A DNA stretch of 64,000 nucleotides, taken from assembly GCA_015863185.1 (NCBI GenBank), contig JACBXP010000009.1, positions 41,388 to 105,387 of the forward strand, in the 5' to 3' direction. The DNA comes from Aerococcaceae bacterium DSM 111020. Lineage in GTDB: Bacteria > Bacillota > Bacilli > Lactobacillales > Aerococcaceae. Position 1 is the stretch's first letter. Each line of letters opens with the position of its first letter. The notes beneath the pieces are model-generated. The model saw nothing but the letters and a program-made list of their open reading frames with translations. It was not told the origin of the DNA and did not search any database. The translations under genes and the position numbers were made by a program. Of this stretch, positions 9,052-16,811 are shown piece after piece.

Positions 9052-9807
9052 ATGATTGAGCGTTTTGAATACTCTTTTCCTTATCAGGATACAATGCGAA
9101 CAATCCATTTATATGTTCCACCATATTATTATGAATCAACTGAACATTATCCGGTGATGTATATGCTTGATGGGCATAATTTGTTTCATGACGCAAGTGC
9201 AACCTATGGTACATCTTGGGACTTGGAATATTATCTGGATCAATCCGATAAAAAAATAATTGTAGTAGGTATTGAATGTCCTCATGAAGGAGAATCTCGC
9301 TTAGCTGAATATGCACCATGTTTATTTGAAAGTCCACGAACAAGCCAAATAATCCATGGTTATGGTGATGAATTTTTAAAATGGATTATTCATCAGTTGA
9401 AACCATTTGTTGACACACATTATCGAACACTCCCTTTTCGTGAACAGACTGCCATTGGAGGCTCTTCGATGGGAGGGTTAATGGCTTTGTTTGGTGTCAT
9501 AGCACATAATCAATATTTTTCAAAAGCAGCTTGTCTTTCTCCATCCATTGGAGTTTGCCGAGAATATTTAAAAAAGGCTATTGATCAAGTAGACATCTTG
9601 GACGATACGCGTGTTTATTTATCTTATGGTGAACGGGAAGTAGATATTATTGACACTTTGCCGGATGATGTTGATTATTTTTCGCAAGCTTTCACTAAAC
9701 AAAATGTGACGTCATTGGTTTATAAGCAAATCGATGGCGAACATAATGAGGCGTCGTGGCGAGAACAAAATCCCTTATATATTAATTTTTTATGGGATGA
9801 AATTTAA
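9052..9807 (+). CDS. Alpha/beta-hydrolase fold esterase
   Basis: A 251-aa cytoplasmic protein of the putative esterase (Fes/BesA/esterase D-like) group. GGSSMGG at residues 136-142 places the nucleophile at S139; D-containing YGEREVD near 200 and DGEH at H231 would complete the triad. YPVMYMLDGHNLF near residue 37 is the usual oxyanion-loop region of this family. The ATG is preceded by AGGAGG. Members hydrolyse a range of carboxylic esters, including siderophore trilactones in some species; no siderophore genes are near, so the substrate is open. A strong terminator follows. Confidence 0.8.
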   Translation: MIERFEYSFPYQDTMRTIHLYVPPYYYESTEHYPVMYMLDGHNLFHDASATYGTSWDLEYYLDQSDKKIIVVGIECPHEGESRLAEYAPCLFESPRTSQIIHGYGDEFLKWIIHQLKPFVDTHYRTLPFREQTAIGGSSMGGLMALFGVIAHNQYFSKAACLSPSIGVCREYLKKAIDQVDILDDTRVYLSYGEREVDIIDTLPDDVDYFSQAFTKQNVTSLVYKQIDGEHNEASWREQNPLYINFLWDEI

Positions 9808-9828
9808 TGATTCAATGAAGCATTATTT

Positions 9829-9852
9829 AGTCTGGAAAATATTTCCAGACTT
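9829..9852 (+). terminator. Intrinsic terminator after esterase
   Basis: AGTCTGGAAA/TTTCCAGACT stem followed by seven T residues. Confidence 0.9.
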
Positions 9853-9954
9853 TTTTTATACTAAAATTTCTGTCAAAGTGTTTATTGTGATCAAATTTTA
9901 AGTTTTATGAAAAGAAGCTAACGAAAAATATAAGTTCATCCTAAACAATATAAA

Positions 9955-9982
9955 AAGTGCTGATGACTAGTCATCAACACTT
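9955..9982 (-). terminator. Intrinsic terminator of the polyphosphate polymerase/DUF4956 pair
   Basis: On the minus strand AAGTGTTGATGAC/GTCATCAGCACTT (one mismatch) followed by TTTTATATT, 17 bases past the DUF4956 stop. Confidence 0.8.
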
Positions 9983-9998
9983 GATTAATAAAATATGA

Positions 9999-10676
9999 TT
10001 AACTCATTTCTGCAGAAGGTGCCAGAATGTTAACGGTATCGACTCCCTCAAAACCTTTAATGGTTGTCGTAATTTTGTCTTGGTTAGCGGGTTTTGCTCT
10101 AAAATAGTAAACTAATTCAAAAGAATCATCTAGAAGATTTTGAGCCTTTAAATTGTAACTAGAAGCATGGTTATATAATGTTTGATCAACTGCTTCAATA
10201 TCAGCATAACGTCCCCGAATGACTAATAACATATTTTGGGACGAAGAAGCACGATTATCAGCAATAATAAGTAATAAAGCAAGGATTAAAGATCCAAGAA
10301 CACCTAGAAAATATTCGTGACTGGCTGATACAAGACCAATGAACATGGCCCAAAATACGAAACCAATATCTCGATTGTCTTTGATATTTGTACGAAAACG
10401 TACGAGTGAAAGGGAACCAAGCATACCTAGTGAGAGAGCAACATTTCCACGGATGAGTAACATGATAATCGTGGAAATCACGGCTAACATGACAAGCATA
10501 ATATTAAAATTGGGATCATAAGCTAATTTATTATGCACCTTTTTAAAAGTTAGATACATGATAACCGATAAAATTAACGAAAACACAATGGAAGAAATCA
10601 CTTCAGCATTGGATAAATTAGGTAATATTTCTGACTCAGTAATTAGTTCTTTTGGAAATTCTAAAAATTCTAACAT
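9999..10676 (-). CDS. DUF4956 domain-containing membrane protein
   Basis: A 225-aa protein with four to five N-terminal membrane helices and a soluble C-terminal domain of about 90 residues. The block LGMLGSLSLVRFRTNIKDNRD following the third helix is the hallmark of DUF4956. I start it at the ATG at 10676, which has GAGGAG at correct spacing; the longer frame would overlap the upstream gene. The upstream neighbour, 22 bases away, encodes a VTC-type polyphosphate polymerase. This pairing recurs in many bacteria and suggests a membrane-bound polymer synthase, in which DUF4956 could be the channel or anchor. Its biochemical role is not established as far as I know. Confidence 0.85.
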   Translation of the reverse strand: MLEFLEFPKELITESEILPNLSNAEVISSIVFSLILSVIMYLTFKKVHNKLAYDPNFNIMLVMLAVISTIIMLLIRGNVALSLGMLGSLSLVRFRTNIKDNRDIGFVFWAMFIGLVSASHEYFLGVLGSLILALLLIIADNRASSSQNMLLVIRGRYADIEAVDQTLYNHASSYNLKAQNLLDDSFELVYYFRAKPANQDKITTTIKGFEGVDTVNILAPSAEMS

Positions 10677-10698
10677 ATGTAACTCCTCATACTTTCTA

Positions 10699-11466
10699 TT
10701 AGTAATAAAATTCATTTAACAACGAACGACTCGTACCAAATTTTGAAATGGGACAAGGTTTTAAATCAATCTGAGATAAAACAGTTTGGATATAAGGAAG
10801 TAAAAATTGATCATATTTAACTTCCAATATTGTTTCAGTTAAGTCTGTTACAGCTTGGTAATTTTGGTCCGCATCATCAAATAATCCATACTCCCAATTA
10901 CGATATCTTAATTCATTATCTAAAGTAATTCTTGTAGAGAATTGGGGGTGCGTATAAGCACGACGCTTATATTCCACCATTGATACAGGACGGTAAGCCA
11001 TGCTGGAACAAATCTCATAACCTAATTCTGCGATAGGGTCATCGTATTCATTTAACGATTCAAAATTTCCTTCCAACATTTCTAAGGCATGTTCTCTCGA
11101 TACGACTAGACTATCCTTTACTTGAGAATGAGACCATTTCTTCTTAATTTCAAACTTTGCGGTAGTATCAGTAGGGTTATAAATTCTTAACCGAATTCTT
11201 TTTTGAAATGGTTCTTTGGTTAATCGATGATTAAAATCTTGATTATCATAACTATCAAAATAAACTGACCGTACAGAATACCCGCTATAGTCACCGTATG
11301 CATCAGGGATTAAGAGTGTGTCTAGGGCATGTAATAAATACAAACGATCTTTTAAACCAATTAAATATTTCAATTCACTTCGCGAAACCGTCAGATGATC
11401 ATTGGCTGATAATTGCAGACCACTCCCATTAAGTTTGCATATTCCATTTACAAATTCTCCTTTCAA
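10699..11466 (-). CDS. VTC-domain polyphosphate polymerase-like protein
   Basis: About 255 aa, resembling the triphosphate-tunnel catalytic domain of yeast Vtc4. Tunnel-type basic and acidic residues are visible in order: ELKYLI near residue 33, KRIRLRIYN near 89, AKFEIKKKW near 103, VEYKRRAY near 152, RITLDNELRYR near 164 and LEVKYDQFLP near 207. The family makes polyphosphate from ATP. The start is doubtful. The frame opens with a TTG at 11466 that has no ribosome site, while a good AAAGGAG lies inside it and leads to an ATG (11446) in a different frame that stops after 18 codons. The core of the protein is not in doubt. Confidence 0.8.
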   Translation of the reverse strand: MKGEFVNGICKLNGSGLQLSANDHLTVSRSELKYLIGLKDRLYLLHALDTLLIPDAYGDYSGYSVRSVYFDSYDNQDFNHRLTKEPFQKRIRLRIYNPTDTTAKFEIKKKWSHSQVKDSLVVSREHALEMLEGNFESLNEYDDPIAELGYEICSSMAYRPVSMVEYKRRAYTHPQFSTRITLDNELRYRNWEYGLFDDADQNYQAVTDLTETILEVKYDQFLLPYIQTVLSQIDLKPCPISKFGTSRSLLNEFYY

Positions 11467-11845
11467 TATATTAAAGCTTCAATAATCTTAAGACTCTAAC
11501 ATTATTGAAGAATAAATACTTCATCAATGTTGGACGCTAATATTATCAATAAATATTGAGGTTTAAATAAGACTTATTGAGGCGTCTAATAGATAATACG
11601 AAGGGAATTTAAATTTTAGGGACTTTTTAGTAAAAACTTTTTATTTTTTCTATTTCAAAAAATTAAAGTAGTGATTGATGAAAAAATAATCGTTTCCTCC
11701 CATAATTTATTAGAAACCATTAATTGAAACAGGGATAGAAACACGAACAATCAATTGATAAAAAAGAAAGAAAACATTTTCTGATTGCTTTATATTAATG
11801 TGTCAGTTAAACTGTTAAAAACATATCTTAAGAAAGAGGTTACGT
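11467..11845. other. Divergent intergenic region with palindromic repeat element (copy A)
   Basis: About 380 A/T-rich bases between the minus-strand VTC gene and the plus-strand DUF1097 gene. At 11491-11591 there are several inverted copies of a short motif: CTAACATTATTGAAG faces CTTCATCAATGTTGGACGC as a hairpin with an 8-base loop, and GGCGTCTAATAG follows at 11581. A related palindrome lies at 51114-51141 before the GH3 gene. The rest shows no open frame or recognised riboswitch. Possible roles are a repeated operator or a structured leader of the VTC transcript. Confidence 0.5.
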
Positions 11846-12301
11846 ATGCGTTTAAATTTACCGTCAGCGCTTGGTTCTGCTGTCACAACTTTTATATGGG
11901 TGTATATTGCTTCTATTTTTAATTTACCACCATGGGTCGCTTTTTTAGGTTGGACCATGTATTTTCTGACAGGTGCGAATATGAATGCTATTAGAGTATC
12001 AGCTCCAGCGCTTGTTTTTGGTGCTATTATGGCCTATCTAAATGTTACAGTGTCATCTTGGCTTCCATCCTTTGGCTATATTATTCCAACATTTATTGTT
12101 TCCATTATGGCATTTATTATTTCTTTAGCTGGCTCAACAGAATTATTGAAGATGGTTGCTGTTTCTTTTGTCGGAGCTAATATTTATTTCGCATGTGGTG
12201 ATCTTTTCATATCGATTATCTTATCATTAGTCGGATTAGGTATATTAGGACCATTATCTGATTTCTTTACCGCTCAATTTGAACGTTTATTAGCTAAGTG
12301 A
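11846..12301 (+). CDS. DUF1097 family membrane protein
   Basis: A 151-aa protein made almost wholly of about five membrane helices, beginning MRLNLPSALGSAVTTFIWVY with GWTMYFLTGAN after the second helix, characteristic of DUF1097 (E. coli YcdZ-like). The family function is unknown. AAGAAAGAGG precedes the ATG. It is a single-gene unit closed by a strong terminator. Confidence 0.75.
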   Translation: MRLNLPSALGSAVTTFIWVYIASIFNLPPWVAFLGWTMYFLTGANMNAIRVSAPALVFGAIMAYLNVTVSSWLPSFGYIIPTFIVSIMAFIISLAGSTELLKMVAVSFVGANIYFACGDLFISIILSLVGLGILGPLSDFFTAQFERLLAK

Positions 12302-12312
12302 TTAAAATATTT

Positions 12313-12339
12313 AAAACCTTCGCTTTAAGCGAAGGTTTT
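12313..12339 (+). terminator. Intrinsic terminator after DUF1097 gene
   Basis: Perfect AAAACCTTCGC/GCGAAGGTTTT stem with a 5-base loop, then TATTCTTT. Confidence 0.9.
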
Positions 12340-12422
12340 ATTCTTTATTTAGGTAAACTACTTATCATTTACTATTATTTGTTGTATAATCAGTTTCTGT
12401 TCTAAATAAAGGGGGGATTACT

Positions 12423-12740
12423 ATTCATAATCAAGAAAATTTAGCACTGACACACTTAAAAGAAGAATTGTCACTTTATAATTTGAATTTACTAATTGAT
12501 AAAAAATTATATAATAATGGACATGGGTTTTATTATTTTCGTCCAGTGTTAATTATCAATGGGCCTATCTTGAAGGCACTTGTAGAATATGATGGTAATA
12601 TCCATTATAATTTAGTGCTGAAACAAGACCAATTTAACGGAGAAGACTTTCATCAATTTGAAGCGATTATCATGGATTATTTAGATGTTTTCGTCCTATT
12701 TATTGATTCGCTATCTAATAATACTATTTTTTCAGAATAG
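12423..12740 (+). CDS. Hypothetical protein with apparent ATT start
   Basis: I read a 105-aa protein from an ATT at 12423, six bases after AAAGGGGGG. The first ATG/GTG/TTG codon in frame is a TTG at 12468 with no ribosome site. The upstream 15 codons (HNQENLALTHLKEEL) read as a natural amphipathic N-terminus. The remainder, including NGHGFYYFRPVLIINGP and an acidic C-terminal part, is soluble-looking and matches no family I recognise. The next gene, an MFS transporter, shows a similar start problem. If only the TTG is used the protein is 90 aa. Confidence 0.5.
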   Translation: MHNQENLALTHLKEELSLYNLNLLIDKKLYNNGHGFYYFRPVLIINGPILKALVEYDGNIHYNLVLKQDQFNGEDFHQFEAIIMDYLDVFVLFIDSLSNNTIFSE

Positions 12741-12846
12741 TAGATTCATTATACAGACAAGCTGTAATTAGTTAACATGATCACTGATATATCATGGATG
12801 AATCATCATAATGAAGTTTTATATTATTAGTAGAGGGTGAGTAATC

Positions 12847-14037
12847 ATATCTCAGGAAAATTTTAAAATTAAAACGAATTATCAAACGGAAAACATTTTA
12901 CTACAAGCAAATGTCGGTCTCATTGCGGGATCCTTTCTTGCATTTATTAGTAGTTATTTATTATCGTTTGGTTCAACCAGTTCAATGGTAGGTATCATTT
13001 CCGCTTTGGGAAGTTTTTTGGTAGTGTTTTTAGCACCTGCCTTAGCGCGTTGGAATATTTATTCCGATTCAATTAATACGATTAAGCAAATTAAATTATT
13101 TTCAATATTGGGAATAGTGTCTAGCATTGTGCTGTATTTTACTCAAACCCTCTGGATGATTTATTTTTGCTTTATGATTATTATTATAATTTTTAACTTA
13201 TTTATCGGTTTGTTGAATACTTTATCAGGAGAATTGACAAATAGAGGATTTCAGCTTAATTTTGGCGTTGCCAGAGCTGCGAATGCACTTGTTTTTGCAT
13301 TAATAACACCTCTACTTGGTATTCTTGTCAATTATTGGAATATTAATGTGATTGTCATTTTTGGTGGTGTAGGATTTCTATTGATGTTTCTTATAGCTAA
13401 TCGTATTCCGATGCAGACCATTGAAAAATTGCCTGCCAAGAATCATCCAACTCAGCCAATAGAAAATAAACAACGAACCAAATTTGAAGGTTTAGATAAG
13501 AATTTTTTACTTTTTCTTATATCCGTTTGTTTTCTGTTTATTAGCCATCAGTACATCAATACTTACATGTTACAAATGTTTCAGGCTATTGGTGGTTCTA
13601 CTAAAGAAATGAGCGTGGCTTTAAGTATAGGGGCTTGGGCTGAAATTCCAATTATGGTTTTTTATGAAAAAATTAATCGTAAATTCCCTGATCGTTCATT
13701 GATTATCTTTTCCGCATGGGCTTTCTTTATTAAAGCAGCCGCAACATTATTTGCCGGAACAGTAAATCAAATGTATCTAGCAAATTCATTACAATTTTTT
13801 GCATTTGCCATTTACATCACGGGAAGCGTCTATTATATTAATAAAAAGTTTCCCGCTAATATGGTTGGAACAGGACAAGCTGCGGCTGTTTCTGCTATGA
13901 CAGCAGGAATGGTTTTGGGAGCACTTAGTGGTGGAGTAATCATCGATGTTTTTTCAGTGGATATTTTACAAAAAGTGAGCGTATTGAGTGCGTTACTCGG
14001 TGGAATCCTCATGTCAAAAGCATTATGGAATGATTAA
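12847..14037 (+). CDS. MFS-family transporter with apparent ATA/ATC start
   Basis: An integral membrane protein of about 396 aa with 12 hydrophobic segments in MFS arrangement. The first conventional start in frame is an ATG at 12985, but this would delete the first transmembrane helix (LLQANVGLIAGSFLAFISS). The frame is open upstream to a TGA at 12838, just after AGAGGG; the only plausible initiators at correct spacing are ATC (12844) or ATA (12847), giving (M)SQENFKIKTNYQTEN. I place the start at 12847 with reservation. The substrate is unknown; the fold resembles the sugar/drug exporter groups (MFS_1). The intervening loop near residue 205 is short and basic. Confidence 0.7.
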   Translation: MSQENFKIKTNYQTENILLQANVGLIAGSFLAFISSYLLSFGSTSSMVGIISALGSFLVVFLAPALARWNIYSDSINTIKQIKLFSILGIVSSIVLYFTQTLWMIYFCFMIIIIIFNLFIGLLNTLSGELTNRGFQLNFGVARAANALVFALITPLLGILVNYWNINVIVIFGGVGFLLMFLIANRIPMQTIEKLPAKNHPTQPIENKQRTKFEGLDKNFLLFLISVCFLFISHQYINTYMLQMFQAIGGSTKEMSVALSIGAWAEIPIMVFYEKINRKFPDRSLIIFSAWAFFIKAAATLFAGTVNQMYLANSLQFFAFAIYITGSVYYINKKFPANMVGTGQAAAVSAMTAGMVLGALSGGVIIDVFSVDILQKVSVLSALLGGILMSKALWND

Positions 14038-14086
14038 CCTTATCTCCAAAATAATCATTGTATAATTAATATTTTTGATATTTACG

Positions 14087-14111
14087 AGCATCCTTATGGA
14101 TGCTTTTTTTG
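14087..14111 (+). terminator. Intrinsic terminator after MFS gene
   Basis: AGCATCC/GGATGCT stem, 4-base loop, seven T residues. Confidence 0.9.
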
Positions 14112-14199
14112 TAGATATTTGAAAAGCATAAATATTGTTGGTGTTAATTTAACTGTTACAATGAAATTAGGACGGAATACATACGAATGGAGGAAAAAA

Positions 14200-15204
14200 A
14201 TGAAGGTTGGAGTACATGATTTAATTGACGTGAAACCTAATGAAACCACCGTTGAAGCTTATCAACGGACGGCTTCATTTGTTAAAGAAATTGAAGCGAT
14301 GAATTACCATCGATATTGGTTTGCTGAACATCATAATTCACCTAATTATGCGAGTGTTGCACCAGAATTACTCGTGAGTTACATGGCGGCAATAACCACC
14401 AAAATGCGTTTAGGTACTGGTGGTACGATGATAATGCATTATTCACCATTAAAGATTGCTGAAGACTTCAAAACGTTACAAGGTCTAGCTGGGGGAAGAG
14501 TAGATATTGGGCTAGGGAGAGCTCCAGGTAGTGGACCTAATGAGATCACTGCACTGGCTCAAGGTAGACCCAATGCATTCGATGACCAATATGACAAGAT
14601 TGGCGTTATTTTAGATTATTTATCTGATGAAACTGCTCCTAGTTTTTATGGTAAAACAAAAGCAGCGCCTTTAGACATAGAGACACTTCCTGAACCGTGG
14701 ATGTTAGGCTCATCTGGTCAATCAGCCCTAAAAGCAGCAGAATTAGGCTTAGGGTATAGCTTTGCTAAATTCTTTGGCTTAGAAACAGATCCAGAAGTAT
14801 TTGAATTATATCGACATCATTTTGAGAAGAGTGCTTTCTTTGATCAACCCAATGTGATGGTAAGTTATATGATGGTCATTGCTGAGACAGAAGAGGAAGC
14901 TGCTTTTTTAGCGAAACCCATTCTGATGAAACAAATTGCGATGAAACGAGGTATAATTCTTGAGAATAAAGATCCGGAATTAGTTAAAGATTATCAGTTT
15001 ACACCACATGAAGAAAAAACGATTCAACATTACAAAGAAAAACGCTTTGTATTGATCGGATCCAAAGATCAAGTAGGGGAATTATTAAGAGAAGAGCAAG
15101 AACTCTTGACAATTGATGAGGTCCTAGCATATTCGCCAATATATGATGACGAGAAAAGACTCGCATCTTACCGATATTTAAAAGAAATTGTAGAAGCATT
15201 GTAA
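14200..15204 (+). CDS. LLM-class flavin-dependent oxidoreductase (luciferase-like)
   Basis: A 334-aa TIM-barrel monooxygenase-like protein. Start at 14200 is set by ATGGAGG seven bases upstream; an ATG at 14119 would add 27 residues that run through the upstream terminator tail. Motifs: YWFAEHHNSPNYASVAPE near residue 40, TGGTMIMHYSPLKIAEDF near 80, and GGRVDIGLGRAPGSGP near 100, all typical of the bacterial luciferase-like group related to YwcH/YhbW. It would use reduced FMN. The physiological substrate is unknown; no flavin reductase is adjacent, although an FMN reductase gene lies at 41 kb. Confidence 0.85.
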   Translation: MKVGVHDLIDVKPNETTVEAYQRTASFVKEIEAMNYHRYWFAEHHNSPNYASVAPELLVSYMAAITTKMRLGTGGTMIMHYSPLKIAEDFKTLQGLAGGRVDIGLGRAPGSGPNEITALAQGRPNAFDDQYDKIGVILDYLSDETAPSFYGKTKAAPLDIETLPEPWMLGSSGQSALKAAELGLGYSFAKFFGLETDPEVFELYRHHFEKSAFFDQPNVMVSYMMVIAETEEEAAFLAKPILMKQIAMKRGIILENKDPELVKDYQFTPHEEKTIQHYKEKRFVLIGSKDQVGELLREEQELLTIDEVLAYSPIYDDEKRLASYRYLKEIVEAL

Positions 15205-15209
15205 AAAAT

Positions 15210-15238
15210 AACAGAACAATCATTATGATTGTTCTGTT
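15210..15238. terminator. Bidirectional terminator between LLM oxidoreductase and nadC
   Basis: AACAGAACAATCA/TGATTGTTCTGTT perfect stem flanked by A-run and T-run; serves both convergent genes. Confidence 0.9.
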
Positions 15239-15243
15239 TTCTT

Positions 15244-16095
15244 TTATTCTACTTGCATATTTTTCATTGATAAATCTAAAATTCCTGCTGAATGAGTGAT
15301 GGCACCACTAGAAATGGCATCAATTTTCATTCCACGATAGCGAGCAATGTTATCAATATTGATATTACCAGAGACTTCAATTTGAGCCTTTCCATCGATA
15401 ATATCAATTGCTTTCTTTGTATCCTCGATAGACATATTATCCAGCATAATAATATCTGCTCCAGCTTCAACTGCCTCGATAACCATATCCAAACTTTCTG
15501 TTTCCACTTCGATAATTTTATTAAAAGGAGCATATTCTCTTGCTTGTTTAATTGCTTTCTTGACATCGCCCACAAAGGATAAATGATTATCTTTTAACAT
15601 AATACTGTCACTTAAATTGTAGCGATGATTTGTACCTCCACCAATTGTAACAGCATATTTTTCTAAGCGTCGCATACCTGGGGTTGTTTTCCTTGTGTCG
15701 GCAATTTTGATACGACTATCATCGAGTGCCGTAATAAGTTTTTGAGTATATGTTGCGACACCAGACATTCTTTGTAGGATGTTAAGAGCGACACGTTCTG
15801 CCGCTAATAAAGCATTCACTTTCCCATTGATGGTCATTAGTAGTTCTCCAGCGGATACTTTATCGCCATCAATGACATATTGATGAAAAACCACTTCAGG
15901 GTCCAACAATTCAAATACTCGTTGAAAAACTTTTAATCCGCAAATAATACCAACATCTTTACTCATTAAATTGACCGAAGCACAAGCGTCATAATCAAAA
16001 ATGGCATTACCTGAGAAATCTTGATAAGGAATGTCTTCTTCTAGAGCATTTTGAATGAATGGATCTAATTGAAAAGGATATAAAAAATGGGTCAC
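15244..16095 (-). CDS. nadC: Nicotinate-nucleotide pyrophosphorylase (quinolinate phosphoribosyltransferase)
   Basis: A 283-aa enzyme converting quinolinate and PRPP to nicotinate mononucleotide. Diagnostic motifs: AERVALNILQRMSGVAT near residue 99, ADTRKTTPGMRRLEKYAV near 132, GGGTNHRYNLSD near 151, MLKDNHL near 165, and the C-terminal EVSGNI..Y...DAISSGAITHS block. The start is GTG (16095) after AAGGAGG. No nadA or nadB is adjacent, and it stands alone between a luciferase-like gene and a MarR regulator, so it may serve salvage of quinolinate or the other genes may be elsewhere. Confidence 0.95.
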   Translation of the reverse strand: MTHFLYPFQLDPFIQNALEEDIPYQDFSGNAIFDYDACASVNLMSKDVGIICGLKVFQRVFELLDPEVVFHQYVIDGDKVSAGELLMTINGKVNALLAAERVALNILQRMSGVATYTQKLITALDDSRIKIADTRKTTPGMRRLEKYAVTIGGGTNHRYNLSDSIMLKDNHLSFVGDVKKAIKQAREYAPFNKIIEVETESLDMVIEAVEAGADIIMLDNMSIEDTKKAIDIIDGKAQIEVSGNINIDNIARYRGMKIDAISSGAITHSAGILDLSMKNMQVE

Positions 16096-16336
16096 ACAAA
16101 AAACCTCCTTGTATTATTTACATTTTACGTTGAAATGTTTCATAATTCAAAGAAAACGATTACAGATTATTTCAAATTTTTTGGGAGTTAATTATATTAT
16201 GTATCAAAGATTTGAAATAAGAGTAACTAAAAGGTTTATAAAATTTGAGATATTCAATATAATAGTAGATGTGAGAACGTTTTATATTGAAATTTACGAA
16301 ATGGGTGAAGCGATGGAGAGGAAAGTGAATGAATAA

Positions 16337-16798
16337 ATGAAGAAAAAACATTATATCCAATTATTAGAGGGACTTGATTTAGCCAAAGAAATCCAGGCTA
16401 CTTTACCAGAATTACCTAAAGGCATAAAACCGAGTTATTTATATGTGTTAAATGTTATCGTTAATTCGAATGGATCATTGCGTATTAAAGATATTTCTGA
16501 AGAATTAGGAATCGCGTCTCCTAATGTTACTGCTCTAGTTAATGAAATGGAACAACAAGATTTATTGAAACGACAGACTTTGCCAGAAGACAAACGCGTC
16601 ACTTATATTTTAGCGACTGATTCTGGACAACAATTACTGGAAATATATTACACAAACTTTCATTTAAATGTAGTAGAGTCGATCGATTTAAAAAAGAAAG
16701 ATATCAAGAAAACAATAAAAACTCTATCACAATTGAAAGACGCATTTCAAGAGAGTGCTGATATAATCAATGCGGAACAAGATACGAATGAATCATAA
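16337..16798 (+). CDS. MarR-family transcriptional regulator
   Basis: A 153-aa winged-helix protein; LRIKDISEELGIASPNVTALVNEMEQQDLL is split as the recognition helix region at about residues 50-80, followed by the wing PEDKRVTYILATDSG. This is the MarR fold. The ATG abuts a TAA of a short upstream reading frame (MGEAMERKVNE), suggesting translational coupling, since the gene's own ribosome site is about 14 bases away. The aldo/keto reductase gene starts 13 bases after its stop, so the pair is probably one operon with this protein as regulator; an inducer is not evident. Confidence 0.85.
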   Translation: MKKKHYIQLLEGLDLAKEIQATLPELPKGIKPSYLYVLNVIVNSNGSLRIKDISEELGIASPNVTALVNEMEQQDLLKRQTLPEDKRVTYILATDSGQQLLEIYYTNFHLNVVESIDLKKKDIKKTIKTLSQLKDAFQESADIINAEQDTNES

Positions 16799-16811
16799 CG
16801 GAGGAGATGCA

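Noticed and set aside
16109..16336. 75-codon frame upstream of the MarR gene
   Set aside because: A/T-rich with atypical composition and no ribosome site at its start; only the last 11 codons might act as a coupled leader.
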